Assembly: GCA_964036315.1 (NCBI GenBank)
Contig: OZ038482.1
Span: 11,316,198 to 11,380,197, forward strand
DNA from: Acanthosepion esculentum
Lineage: Eukaryota > Mollusca > Cephalopoda > Sepiida > Sepiidae
Length of the DNA stretch: 64,000 nt
Direction of reading: 5' to 3'
Part shown: piece by piece, positions 22,038 to 32,794 of the stretch
Layout of the letters: every line of letters starts with the position of its first letter
How positions within the stretch are numbered: position 1 is the first letter of the stretch
Program-made: the position numbers and the translations under genes
The notes under the pieces: model-generated
Seen by the model: only the letters and a program-made list of their open reading frames with translations
The model's database searches: none
What the model was told of the DNA's origin: nothing

Positions 22038-23035
22038 CTGTCCTGGGTATGACGATAAACTACATCTGCATCCTTGGTAAGACAATAAACTACATCCGAC
22101 AGCAAGGCCTCTGATCAGGAGGTTTTGAGGAGCATGAAACCACCTCTTAATTGCTGGTGTTTCCAGTTCCACTCTGACTCGGGCGGTAGCACCTATTAGG
22201 GTCTGAGCCATGGGCAAATAGTTAACCCCCAAACTGTGTTCAAAACATGTAAGAATAGGTTTTAATACCAGCAAAACATTTTTGTAAAAAATTATTACCA
22301 GCAATACATTATTACCAGCAATCATTTTTTGGAAAAAATATTACCAGCAATCATTTTTTGGAAAAAATATTACCAGCAATCATTTTTTGGAAAAAATATT
22401 ACCAGCAATCATTTTTTGGAAAAAATATTACCAGCAATCATTTTTTGGAAAAAATATTACCAGCAATCATTTTTTGGAAAAAATATTACCAGCAATCATT
22501 TTTTGGAAAAAATATTACCAGCAATCATTTTTTGGAAAAAATATTACCAGCAATCATTTTTTGGAAAAAATATTACCAGCAATCATTTTTTGGAAAAAAT
22601 ATTACCAGCAATCATTTTTTGGAAAAAATATTACCAGCAATAATTTTTTTGAAAAAATAGTACCAGCAATACTTTTTTTGAAAAAATAGTACCAGCAATA
22701 CTTTTTTTGAAAAAATATTACCAGCAATACTTTTTTTGAAAAAATATTACCAGCAATACTTTTTTTGAAAAAATATTACCAGCAATACTTTTTTGAAAAA
22801 ATATTACCAGCAATACTTTTTTGAAAAAATATTACCAGCAATACTTTTTTTGAAAAAATGTTACCAAAAATACTTTTTTGGAAAAGATGTTACCAAAAAT
22901 ACTTTTTTGGAAAAAATATTACCAAAAATGCTTTTTGAAAAAAAAATTTTACCAGCAATAAAAATCTTGTTGGCATTAAATAACTCATTAAGGTTGATAT
23001 GCCATAAAACAAACCAAACCAACCAACCAAATCAC
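22038..23035 (+). mobile_element. Element B retroposon with a hugely expanded internal repeat
   Basis: This is the largest element B copy, 998 bp. It has two 5' CCTGGGTATGACGATAAACT-type units, the usual middle, and then about 22 copies of the 29-bp unit (22316-22945) before the GATATGCCATAAAAC end and an AACC-rich tail. A 9-bp target duplication, AGCTGATCA, flanks it (22029-22037 and 23036-23044). The repeat number differs greatly between family members. Confidence 0.85.
22316..22945. repeat. 29-bp minisatellite inside element B
   Basis: About 22 tandem copies of a 29-bp unit (AATATTACCAGCAATCATTT followed by TTTGGAAAA). The first eleven or so are identical. The later ones carry ACTTTTTTTG variants and finally ACCAAAAATAC variants. 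Because 29 is not a multiple of three, the same peptide appears in all three forward frames; it is not a gene. Confidence 0.95.
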
Positions 23036-23044
23036 AGCTGATCA

Positions 23045-23330
23045 GCATAATAGCACCAAGGTTGAAATTTGGACCCTTTGACACAAGGCACATTGTGTCA
23101 TTAGTTTTATACAGGCTGTTTTATTTATACAGGCAGTTTGCTAATTCTGGGAAGTAGCAGTTTGGTTAAACAACATTATATTTTCAGTAAAAATGCATAA
23201 ATATCAGACTTTTACAGGCAATGGATTCATGATCAGCCAAGAACTTTTTATATACTCAAATAAATTTAAAAAGAATGACAAATAAGACAAATAGTCATGA
23301 CATTCTATACATACGCACATCTGTGTATGC
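23045..23330. other. Unannotated stretch
   Basis: Nothing recognised between element B and the CA-rich microsatellites. Confidence 0.4.
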
Positions 23331-23745
23331 ACACGAACTCATGTGCACGTGCACACACACACACACAATGGGAAAAACAAATTTGCACCAATGATAAGTG
23401 CATATAAAAAAAGAAAAATCAAGAAGTATAAGCAGTCAGTTGCTGATACCCCTTGACGAATGGATGGAATGAATTGTCTATGAAAGTCTGGAGTTAGGAT
23501 GCTGAAGGTAACATCAATCAGCTAAGAGACAAAACTTTTATTTGTCTTAATTATATATGTGTGTGTGTGTGTATATATATATATATACATACACACACAC
23601 AAAAGTATACATGTACATACACACAGATATATCTACATGACCTCACACACTTTTGTACACACATATATGTATGCACACAAACATGTATATACACACACAC
23701 ACATATTTTCTATCTCTCCCCCCCACACACACACACACAAACAGT
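23331..23745. repeat. CA/TA-rich compound microsatellite region
   Basis: Alternating short runs of (CA)n, (TG)n and (TA)n, notably near 23350, 23560-23600 and 23690-23740. Confidence 0.85.
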
Positions 23746-24553
23746 GTAAATATTGAACTTGTTGGACCATTGCTCTTTTCAACAATTCTCAAGAAAGGTT
23801 TTGCAATTAACAATTTTTCAGCTGGATGGCATACCTTCGTATCATCACAGAACTTAGGGATTTTACCAAATTGATGGTTTCAGAATTTGGGATGACTGGT
23901 TTGGCCAGCACTGTCCCCTGATATCACACCTATAAGTTTTTTTTGTTTTTTTTTTTGCCTGTGACCTTATTCTGTTACATATTACAGAAAACCCAAAACA
24001 TTTAAAGATTTAATCAACTTTTGCAATGGACAACTTGAGACCGTCAAACTTTGTCCAGATTTTGACAATATTTAATCTTGAGGCTCAATTAAATAAAAAC
24101 AGTTTTTGAAAAATTTATTTAAGTTTTTTGAACTTCTGTTTAGCATCTTATGTGTTTGTGAGAATGCAATGATGATTAAAGCAATTCTGATGTAGGGAAT
24201 TTGATTCTTTGTTTAGTCTTGAGACTCTTATATACCTTTTCATGTTTATCTGCTTGAAGTATTTCTCAGATTGCAAAGACATGGATCAATTGTTTAGTTC
24301 ACTTTTCAATCATCCATTAGAATCTATGTTCAGAATATTTTCTATATCTTTAGAGAAATCCAATGCCATTTTAATGTGTGTGTCCTACTCTTTGAATGAA
24401 GCATCGAATATGCTGATGCACTCTTGCATTTCAACACCTCTATCTCTCATATTCAACATTATTTTTGTATTTTTAACCTCAGATATATATATAAAATGCA
24501 TATTAAAATTCTACCAATTTGGTGTAGGAAAGAAATTGTAAAATAAAGAAATA

Positions 24554-25124
24554 AAGGGTGTTTCATTAAGAAGGATCAAAGTCAGCAGTAAATAAATCTG
24601 TGTTATTGGTGAAAATAAATTTATTTCTTATTGGATCATGTTATTTAAGTCATGGCAATTATGTGTGAAGAATAATATTGCCCAAATATCTGACAAGGCT
24701 TCGGTGGCATACCTCTACTTGATGGTCAAAATTTTTGATGACATCTTTGCATAGATGCTCCTCGATTTCACCAGTATGCTTTATTATCTTGTCCTTCAGC
24801 TGCTGAATTGTTGTCGGCTTGTTGGCATAGACCTTACTTTTGAGATGACCCCAAAGGAAGAAATCTAAAGGCATCAAGTCACACAATGGTGGTGGTGGCC
24901 AATTGACGTTGCTGTTGTGACTTGGGATCTTCTCATTTCATTTCTGTTTGAACGTCCATTTTTGTAAAAGGCTTTGATAACTTTAACACGTTTGATTGTT
25001 AATCTTTCCATGGTTGAAATTGCCAAAGACTTAAGCTGTTAAATCTGAAAGAAAAAGAAAAAAATCATTAGACGCTTAAATTTAATTCACATTTAAAATC
25101 AGTCCAAGTTATTGAAACACCCTT
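24554..25124 (-). mobile_element. Internally deleted Tc1/mariner-type transposon
   Basis: The ends are inverted: AAGGGTGTTTCATTAAG on the left and, read from the right, AAGGGTGTTTCAATAA. Each is bordered by a TA dinucleotide (24552-24553, 25125-25126), the standard Tc1/mariner target. On the - strand the surviving coding sequence (about 24886-24660) begins CDLMPLDFFLWGHLKSKVYA, the region around the third catalytic acid of DDE transposases. The N-terminal DNA-binding region and first acids are gone. At 571 bp it is a non-autonomous relic. Confidence 0.75.
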
Positions 25125-25126
25125 TA

Positions 25127-25685
25127 TATTTGCGTTTTAATCTGTAAGGAGCAATTTCTTTTTCTCATAATGAAAGAAAAAATTATTGCATTCATTTTGT
25201 TTAAATATGACAACGTCAAGCTGATACTTTGCTAGATCTCAATAGTTAAGCAAACTACATCTGGATGAATGACTATTTTAAACATCATGTAAGAATAGCT
25301 CTGTTGTTCAGTATACAGGAAAGTGTATGATATCCTTTGATCTCTTGATGCTGAGACTTCTTTTAAAATTAATAAGAAAATTTAAATATGCCTAACTTTT
25401 TGTTTTTGCTTCATGATAAAATGCAGAAAGTTGTAAATTTTTTCCTTAAAAGTGCTATCAAGGCATGTGCTGAAATCTTATCGAAAATTTCTTTTCTATT
25501 TCATCAAAGAAATTCTATCGCTACTTGTTTACAGATCAGCCTTCGTGACAATTGTCACATATTCAGGATGTGTTTGGAAATCGTATACTTTTCAGCTAGA
25601 AGTGTCTTCACCAAATTCTTCATTTTTGTCACATTTTATTATGTCAATTAAGTCAATGTCCTCATGATAAAACTGTTATCAATCA
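25127..25685. other. Unannotated stretch
   Basis: No gene or repeat recognised. Confidence 0.4.
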
Positions 25686-25689
25686 GCCA

Positions 25690-26190
25690 AATCTTTCTAT
25701 ATCTCTGAGATGAGGTATTATGATTGCTTGTATTATTTACATTATTCAGATTGTTATCCTCATCTTCATTGCCATATTCACAATGTTTCGGCCGTCGTAC
25801 GCTCCGGCCTTCTTCAGGTGATTGGAATTTTTCTTCAATATCTGTCTATATCTCTAAGATGAGGTATTATGATTGCTTGCATTATTTACCTTATTCAGAC
25901 TGTTATCCTCATAATAAAACTGTTATCAGTCAACCAAATCTGTCTTTATCTCTGAGATGAGGTATTATGATTTATTTATGTTATTCGGACTGTTATTCTC
26001 ATCTTCATTGCCATATTCACAACGTTTTGGTCATTATATGCTCTGGTTCAAAATTCCAATCACCTTAAGAATAATTTAAATAAGAAAAATTCCAATCACC
26101 TGAAGAAGGCCAGAGCATGCAATGGCCAAAACATTGTGAATATGGCAATGAAGATCAGGATAACAGTCCGAATAATGTAAATAAGGCAAG
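25690..26190. mobile_element. Cluster of foldback arms, partly tandem
   Basis: Two to three tandem arm units (each beginning TCTATATCTCTGAGATGAGG or a close variant) run to about 26050, followed by one arm in the opposite orientation (CACCTGAAGAAGGCCAGAGC at about 26097, ending AACAGTCCGAATAATGTAAA). No tRNA-like core is present. Confidence 0.7.
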
Positions 26191-26334
26191 TAATCAACCA
26201 AAGTTGGTAGAATTTTTAGGATATATTGATATGGTAATATATATGAATTTTAGCTGAGATATGGACAACAGAACAAGAACAATCTACTCCCATATTTTAA
26301 ATAAAGGGTTCAGTTTGAAAATACCTGCTGGTTA

Positions 26335-26480
26335 CCTGAATCAAGCAACACCTGAAGAAGGCCAAGTGGATGGGTCATTGTACAACAGCTGAAATTCACT
26401 ATTTACACCATTTACTAATGTCCTTGTCTTTGTTGTTTTCATAAACATGAGGACATTAGTCTGAATGTAAAACTATTTCA
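26335..26480. mobile_element. Foldback arm relic
   Basis: CACCTGAAGAAGGCCAAGTG followed by CAGCTGAAATTCAC, then ATGTCCTTGTCTTTGTTG and a partly complementary GAGGACATTAGTCTGAATGT. It is degenerate and has no tRNA-like core. Confidence 0.45.
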
Positions 26481-26589
26481 GCTTTAAATGTATAATTATT
26501 TTTATAATATTAATAACTTTTTATGGATTTACTATGCAAAACAAATGTGGCATACATACAGGCTGCAAAAGCATATTAAACACAATATC

Positions 26590-26915
26590 TCGTATCTTTT
26601 CTATGTGCCATGTCCCTTCTGGAGATCATGGCTCTCCACAATTTCCCATTTTTGTAGCTCTTAATAAATTATTATCTCTCCTAAACCTTGTTCTGACATT
26701 TATTTACTCAAGCTCACTAAGTAAGTTATGCATTGTTGTTCTCTGTCCCTGTTGCCTTCAATCTGTCATGTGAGTATCAGATTTTCCAAGCCCTCTTTCC
26801 TCATTATGTTTCCTAGAAACTGTCTCTTCCTGATGTTAAGTATAAGTTTCCATTTAGTTTTCATTTTCTCCAAAACTTTGTCTCTGCTCACATATTTGGT
26901 TAGTACCTGAATAAA
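26590..26915 (-). mobile_element. LINE family A 3' fragment
   Basis: On the - strand the C-terminus resembles the + strand copy at 5540-5780, including the ATGGCTCTCCAC region (complement of the WRAMIA segment) and the KGHGT-like end (GCCATGTCCCTTCTGGAGAT on the + strand). Frames are broken. Confidence 0.65.
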
Positions 26916-26998
26916 TTATTTTCTTTCTTTTTCTTTAATATGGACTCCTTCACATTCAATAACTTTCTTCAGTCTTTCATCCATTGATTTTTGTTAAC

Positions 26999-27419
26999 TG
27001 TTATATAGGAATAAAGTGTCACTGATGACACTTGAGTGTGAACATAGATCGCCAATGAGCAAATACTGGTTATCCCATTATTGAATTAAGTAGATCATGT
27101 GACCATAGTGGAAACACATAAATAGGAAGTCATGTGACATCTAATTGATCGCTATTTCTAGTCTATCCTCCATTACAGTTCAGATCACCATTCTACTCTA
27201 GCCTCTATTACTATACGGATCGTTATTTTCAACTCTATTCACTATACTATTTCTCTATTTGGATTACTGTTCAAGTGAGTATTATCAAGCAAGTACTATT
27301 AGTAGAAGTGCTATTCGAAGACGTCTGACACCGGTATTGTTCAACGGCGTTTTATAGGTGTATCTGCAATTACAAAGTCTCTACTACAATGAGCATTACG
27401 AAAGTGACAACAAGCATTC
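26999..27419. mobile_element. Insertion in the Tc1 relic, possible solo LTR
   Basis: This 421-bp block separates the C-terminal SMDERL segment from the rest of the transposase and is flanked by the direct repeat GTTAAC (26993-26998 and 27420-27425). It begins TGTTATATAGG, contains a TATA-like CACATAAATAGG (about 27115), and has a composition unlike its surroundings. It could be a solo LTR, but its right end does not show a clean CA terminus. Confidence 0.45.
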
Positions 27420-27894
27420 GTTAACATCACAAAATTAACATTTCTACTGTTTCAACTTTAATATTACTTACAGCAATTTTTATTGCTTCCCAGAGATCTT
27501 CTTTGCTTGAATATTGGTTTTTATTCCCACATATATCTCTTTTAATAATCGACAAGGAGTTTTCTATTGGATGAATATCTGGGGAGGCTGTGGATGATTT
27601 AATTTTGGCAAGGTGGGCAATAGTCAGCTTTGCAGGAGTTGAACGAGCACTATCTTTCATGAATAGCATAAATCTTTGTGGTTATGACCAATATTAATTC
27701 TCTGCATCATCATCATCAACTTTGAAGGTATCTATAATTTTATTGCCAAAAATACTACCCAAGAAAATTAGTCCATCTCCTCATTACAGTCTTCTAAATT
27801 ATGCTAGTTGATTATTTCCATGAAAGACCCAACCTCTAACCCAGTCATAAGGTTCATCCAATGTAAATCTATATTCATCACTAAAAATGACTGT

Positions 27895-28260
27895 CTATAT
27901 TTCTGAGATGAGGTATTATGTACACTATTTACATTATTCGGACTGTTGTCCTCACCTTTGTTGCAATATTTAATACAATCTCCTGTTAATTCCCCTATCC
28001 TTAACCGGGTATTGAACTCACACTCTTTGGGTCCTGTCACTGGATCTAACTAACGCCTTTATCCACTGTGCCATGTGACAACAGGACATCCATTAAACAT
28101 GGCACGTGGAACTAGAACAGTCTACCTGAGTGAGCGAAATAATGAAATCAGTTCAACATTCCAACCACCTGAAGAAGGCCGGAGCATACAACGGCCGAAA
28201 TGTTGTAATAAATATGGCAACAAAGATGAGGACAAACAGTCCGAATAATGTAAATCATGT
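27895..28260 (-). mobile_element. Foldback element inserted in the Tc1 relic
   Basis: A perfect 14-bp target duplication, CTAAAAATGACTGT, flanks it (27881-27894 and 28261-28274). Removing the element rejoins the transposase frame. It has the family arms and a tRNA-like core on the - strand, with B box in the complement of GGGTATTGAACTCACAC and A box in the complement of CCACTGTGCCA. The right arm carries CCTGAAGAAGGCCGGAGC followed by GGCCGAAATG. Confidence 0.88.
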
Positions 28261-28464
28261 CTAAAAATGACTGTTGATAACTCAGTTTTCATGTACTTCT
28301 TCACCAAACATATTTCTCATTGTAATGTTTAATAAAGGCAATAGTTTGGTTGCTTTGATGTCTTTAGTCAATATTCTTAATTCATTTTTTCCTCTGTTTC
28401 CATTTTCTTCAAATATTTTCTGGACGCTTAATCCACTTTCCTTGCTTATTACAGTTTTAATTTT

Positions 28465-29030
28465 TCTTAAATCTCATTTTCTGTCCTTAAATTCACATTT
28501 TCTGTCCTTCTTAAATTCACATTTTCTGTCCTTCTTAAATTCACATTTTCTGTCCTTCTTAAATTCTCATTTTCTGTCCTTCTTAAATTCTCATTTTCTG
28601 TCCTTCTTAAATTCTCATTTTCTGTCCTTCTTAAATTCTCATTTTCTGTCCTTCTTAAATTCTCATTTTCTGTCCTTCTTAAATTCTCATTTTCTGTCCT
28701 TCTTAAATTCTCATTTTCTGTCCTTAAATTCACATTTTCTGTCCTTCTTAAATTCACATTTTCTGTCCTTCTTAAATTCACATTTTCTGTCCTTCTTAAA
28801 TTCTCATTTTCTGTCCTTCTTAAATTCTCATTTTCTGTCCTTCTTAAATTCACATTTTCTGTCCTTCTTAAATTCACATTTTCTGTCCTTCTTAAATTCT
28901 CATTTTCTGTCCTTCTTAAATTCACATTTTCTGTCCTTCTTAAATTCACATTTTCTGTCCTTCTTAAATTCACATTTTCTGTCCTTCTTAAATTCTCATT
29001 TTCTATCCTTCTTAAATTCACATTTTCTTT
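28465..29030. repeat. 24-bp (and 21-bp) tandem array
   Basis: About 23 copies of a 24-bp unit (TTCTTAAATTCACATTTTCT plus GTCC), with some 21-bp units lacking one CTT. Two variants (TTCACA and TTCTCA) occur in blocks. Because units are multiples of three, both strands stay open: the + strand repeats FLNSHFLS, the - strand NLRRTENV or NLRRTENE. Nothing suggests a gene: no homology, extreme bias, and both strands open for the same trivial reason. Confidence 0.92.
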
Positions 29031-29149
29031 CTTATCCTGCCAATGTTTTCAATAACTTTGTGATTGTTCTATGATTTCTATTCAATTTTTTCATAATTTC
29101 CAAAGTTGTGTTTCTCTTTTGAGGTTATATCGTATGACCTAAGTTAATG

Positions 29150-29375
29150 TATGGACAAATAGTTAACCCCTACAAAAGTGACCAAAACACTATGAAAGTG
29201 TAAAAATAGGTTTTGCAACCAGTAATACTTTTTTTGGAAAAATTACCAACAGTACATTTTTGAAAAAGAAAAATATTGCCAGCAATACATTTTTGGAAAA
29301 AATTATTATCAGCAGTAAAAATCTTGTCGGCATTAAATAACCCATTGATGCTGATATGCCGTAAACCAAAATCAA
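29150..29375 (+). mobile_element. Element B, 5'-truncated copy
   Basis: It starts at the GGACAAATAGTTAACCCC segment, so the first half is missing. It has three or four ATTACCAGCAATA-like units and ends GATATGCCGTAAACC. It lies between two copies of about 150 bases of flanking sequence (29005-29150 and 29380-29530). Confidence 0.7.
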
Positions 29376-29762
29376 ATCTCATTTTCTGTCCTTCTTAAAT
29401 TCACATTTTCTTTCTTATCCTGCCAATGATTTCAATTATTTTGTGATTGTTCTATGATTTCTATTCAATTTTTTCATAATTTCCAAAGTTGTGTTTCTCT
29501 TTTCAAATTATATCTTATGACCCAAGTCATTGTATATGTATCTGAAATAAAAAACAAACAAATTGATACCGATAACTATACTATTTGCTATATTTATTTA
29601 CAATATGATGAACAAACCGTCAAGCTGTGTCATGTAATCTCACACTACCAAATACCTTAATGTAACTACTTGGATTAAACACAGGAACTGAAATTTATAT
29701 TATTTTTATCATATAAAAATTTTACCAACATCAGTTAATATCAATTTTGTTATGTAAACATT

Positions 29763-30198
29763 GAGTCCTGGGTATGATAATAAACTACATATGGCAGCAT
29801 GGCCTTTGATCAGGAGATCGGAGATTTTGGGGATCATGGAACCACCTCTTAATTGCTGCTGTTTCCAGGTTCACTCTGACCTGAGGTGGTAGCACCTGTT
29901 AGGATCCCAGCTATGGGAAAATAATGACCCTCCCTTCCAAATAAAAATCAGTACATTTTTATAATAAACTGACCAACAATACATCTTTAGAGCAAAATGA
30001 CAATCAATGCAACACTAAAATATATAAAAGTACATTTTCATAGTAAAATTACCAACAATACATTTTTATGTATAAACTATATGTCTGAAAACCTAGATTT
30101 ATGTTGAAAGTATAAAATTATGTACAAAATATATACATTTTGGTATTAAATAACTCATAGAGATTGATATGTCACTAAAGAAAATCAACCAACCAACC
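29763..30198 (+). mobile_element. Element B retroposon, diverged copy
   Basis: A perfect 11-bp target duplication, ATGTAAACATT, flanks it (29752-29762 and 30199-30209). It begins GAGTCCTGGGTATGATAATA, keeps ACCACCTCTTAATTGCTGCT, and ends with TCAACCAACCAACC. The internal 29-bp unit is present only in decayed form. Confidence 0.8.
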
Positions 30199-30209
30199 AT
30201 GTAAACATT

Positions 30210-30640
30210 AACTTACATAATAAAATCTAACATTGTGTACTAAAGTTCAGATTTGTACTTTCAGCCAACGGTTAATGATTTCACATGTTTATATGCAAAG
30301 CACACCAGAGAATTAAATTTTTGCTAATGGCGCTTATTAATTAAAAGATAATTGTATTATTAATTATGTAATTGTTATAAGATATTAGCATTTCTGTAAG
30401 ATTTAAGATGCTTTGGGGGCCAATTTAAAAATCATTATTTTGAATTTTTCCATTGCATTAATTTCATGCTTTTTTAAAAGAGTATTTAGAAAAATATTTC
30501 ACCATCTTCGATGGTACAAAAGATGCATTGGCATATTAGACATACCCCCCCCCCTTTCAGTGGAGCATAACCAGGAAGAAAAGTTTTAGAGTGTTTAAGC
30601 ATCTAATGTTTAAATCGAGCTATGAACATCCTTTTTTCTT
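30210..30640. other. Unannotated stretch
   Basis: AT-rich, nothing recognised. Confidence 0.4.
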
Positions 30641-30907
30641 TTTTTAGTCGTTTCGCTCCAAACAAGGAAATAAAGCCCCTAAGACTCAATGGGTTACTGA
30701 GTGCAAAAGAATGAGAAAAAAATATTATTAAGAAGAGAAAACAATAAAAGAACAGAAATTAAATAGACAAAAGATAACAACTGACATTGCATTTAAATTT
30801 TTAAAGATCAAAGTTGATTGGAAAACAAGAAGCTGGAAGAGAATTCCACAAGTGAGAAGTGTGAGAGAAGAAATTGTTTGCTTAGAATTTATGGTTACAT
30901 CAAAAGC

Positions 30908-31465
30908 CAGTGGTGGCAGCCTACCAGTTCACGTGAACGGATTCTTAAAATTATAAAAGCTTAGCGAACCAGTTTTGGGATTATCTGAAAATAATCTTAT
31001 GTATTAATAGCCGATATATAATAGTTAAAAATATAATTGCTGTAAGTTCTGTGGAGGCTGAAAGAGGGGTTCTCTGTGATGAACATAATTTATTCTGTCA
31101 AAAGAAAACATCTGTAAGTTAAAAATATGGCAAATCTTTTAGTCATAAATTTGAAAGGTCTTCCATTGGATCTTCGGGACTGCAGCAATTCAGTTTCAAA
31201 TGTGGTTAAGAAACAATAACACAGCTGACGACACTAGAGTCCAAAAGCATTATACGTATGAACAGAAATATGATGAGAACAGAATTTCAATCAAGAAATA
31301 TCTTAATAAATAAATGTTTTCCATTAAATTATTAAAATGGTTAAAGTCTTTTTGATACTATAAAGTGGTTGGTTGCAATTCTGAGATTGAAAAGAAAATA
31401 AGGTAAGAATAGGTTACTAACGATTACCTCCCTTTATAGAACCAGTTCCTGGAAATTTGGGATGT
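30908..31465 (+). mobile_element. hAT transposon relic nested in a LINE
   Basis: The left end CAGTGGTGGCAGCC has the CAG.GGTGG look of hAT termini. Inside, broken + strand frames give SSVEAERG (about 31050), LPLDLRDCSNS (about 31153), and WLRNNNTADDTRVQKHYTYE (about 31204), which together resemble the C-terminal dimerisation region of hAT transposases. I could not locate a clean right terminus or an 8-bp duplication, so the exact extent is uncertain. Confidence 0.55.
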
Positions 31466-31627
31466 ATTATTGCATCTAGCCATATCAACTGTAAAATGAT
31501 GAAGCCTAGCTGCAAATGTAGTACTGTACTAAATCCATAAAATTGAGGTACCAAAGAGGAAAACCTTAGAACAATTACCATGGAAATATTTATAGAAAAG
31601 AGAAGCCATGTTATTAAAAAGCAACAG

Positions 31628-31797
31628 TGGGGGGGAAGCAGCACATAACATACGTAGTGGGCTTGGGCAGGTGGATGGCTGAGTGTGGTCTGGGGGAGTT
31701 GACAGAAACACAAAACCTGTTGAGATCCACAAGGAATAGGGGGAAGTGGAGGACCATGATTGCCTATGTCCTGAAAGGACACAGCACATAAAAAGAA
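31628..31797 (+). mobile_element. LINE family A 3' fragment nested in LINE C
   Basis: It contains the same 3' segment as 5640-5785 (AGCAGCACATAACATACGTA and GTCCTGAAAGGACACAGCAC) and ends in an A/G tail. A near-perfect duplication borders it: AAAAGCAACAGTG before and AAAAGAAGACAGTG after. Confidence 0.75.
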
Positions 31798-32268
31798 AAG
31801 AAGACAGTGATTGAAGCTGAAATGCCAGGTAAGGATCAATAACATTGCAGATTCCTCTTTGTACTTTATCTAGAATCTCTAAAGACATAGCAGAAGCAGC
31901 AGATCGGCAATGTGGCAGCAATATTCAATGCATGGACGAATGGTAGACTTATAAATGTGCAAGAAAAATTGTCTGCCATGTCACAGTGAACCCATTTTCC
32001 TAGCATCAGACCTAGCAATTGATTCAATAGAATCTTTCCACTTCATGTCAGCAGAAAGATTTTAGCCCAAGAAGCTGCAATTGGATGCTGTAGTATAAAA
32101 CCTTAGTGTATATAAAAAAAAAAAACAAATGTGGAAAATAATACAAGGAATCAGAATAGTGCAAATATCCAAAATGGTTACAGAACATTGCCAGTATTAA
32201 TCTAATTTCTTTTATCCTGAAAATAATAATGTATTTAATTTGAGTAATTAATCATATTATTATGAAGT

Positions 32269-32600
32269 TGGAGGCACAGTGGAGTAATAGACAGCAGCTT
32301 GGATTGGGAAATCGAAGAGCCAAGTTTAAATTCCAGTCGGATACCCTTGGGAAAGGTATAAAGCCTCTTCTTCTTCTCCCCCACCCCCCAGCTATGGGTA
32401 AATAGCAAGACAGACAGGGTTCTATAGCCTTGGGTGGCAACTGGTCTAGGAGAAAGACATCTCTGAACTCAAAATCTGATCCTCCAGGTTGGGGGTTGTG
32501 AAGTAGGCTAACAACCTACTCACTTAAAAACTGGATTGTTATAGAAACCACAATGATTCCTTGTGGGCGTATGTTCCTCAAGGAATTTAAAGGCATAATA
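32269..32600 (+). mobile_element. tRNA-derived SINE
   Basis: An A-box region GGCACAGTGGAGTAATAGAC (about 32272) and a B-box-like AAGTTTAAATTCCAG (about 32322) lie at tRNA spacing. The body contains CCCAGCTATGGGTAAATAGC (about 32386), shared with fragments at 9930 and 14700. It ends in AT-rich sequence. Confidence 0.7.
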
Positions 32601-32794
32601 TATAATTTATCATATTATGAAGTTGGATTAGATAGAAGTAACAATCGGAATTAAAATTATAGCCTATAATAGTGAATGTTGAGGATAAATTTACCTGTGA
32701 CGACTCAAGTCACGTAAAATAAAGGCTTTTGTTTTTTCGGGGTTTTTTTTTTTTAGTGTATTTTATATGTTCTCAAGTATGGTAGCTATAATTA

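Larger units (their letters stand above)
26935..28440 (-). pseudogene. Tc1-like transposase relic interrupted by two insertions
   Basis: Read on the - strand and skipping the two insertions, the pieces appear in transposase order: an upstream segment ending KTELSTVIF (about 28305-28275); SDEYRFTLDEPYDWVRG (27880-27830), containing the FSDE catalytic-acid context; SPDIHPIENSLSIIKRD (about 27585-27535), with the SPD..PIEN signature around the last acid of DD34E transposases; WEAIKIAV; and SMDERLKKVIECEGVHIK (26985-26935) at the C-terminus. The first interruption is 27895-28260 and the second 26999-27419. Frameshifts and stops are also present. The 24-bp array begins immediately beyond 28440. 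Confidence 0.75.
30645..32090 (-). mobile_element. LINE family C copy with two nested insertions
   Basis: The family tail begins near 30645 (CGTTTCGCTCCAAACAAGG). LINE sequence runs to about 30905, resumes at about 31470 (CATCTAGCCATATCAACTGT), is broken again at 31628-31797, and continues to about 32090 (CTTCATGTCAGCAGAAAG). Pieces align in order with the copies at 15214 and 63230. Coding frames are destroyed. Confidence 0.78.

Noticed and set aside
22329..22689. Three overlapping forward open frames of about 100 codons
   Set aside because: They are the same peptide read from successive 29-bp repeat units in different frames; no gene.
23559..23756. Open frames of alternating Tyr/Ile and His/Thr
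   Set aside because: Direct translations of CA/TA microsatellites.
27021..27050. CTGATGACACTTGAGTGTGA, hammerhead-like
   Set aside because: A hairpin is present but the GAAA box is GAAC and there is no cleavage triplet.
28274..29074. 266-codon + strand open frame, the longest in the window
   Set aside because: It is mostly the 24-bp array (FLNSHFLS repeats); the opposite strand is open too for the same trivial reason.
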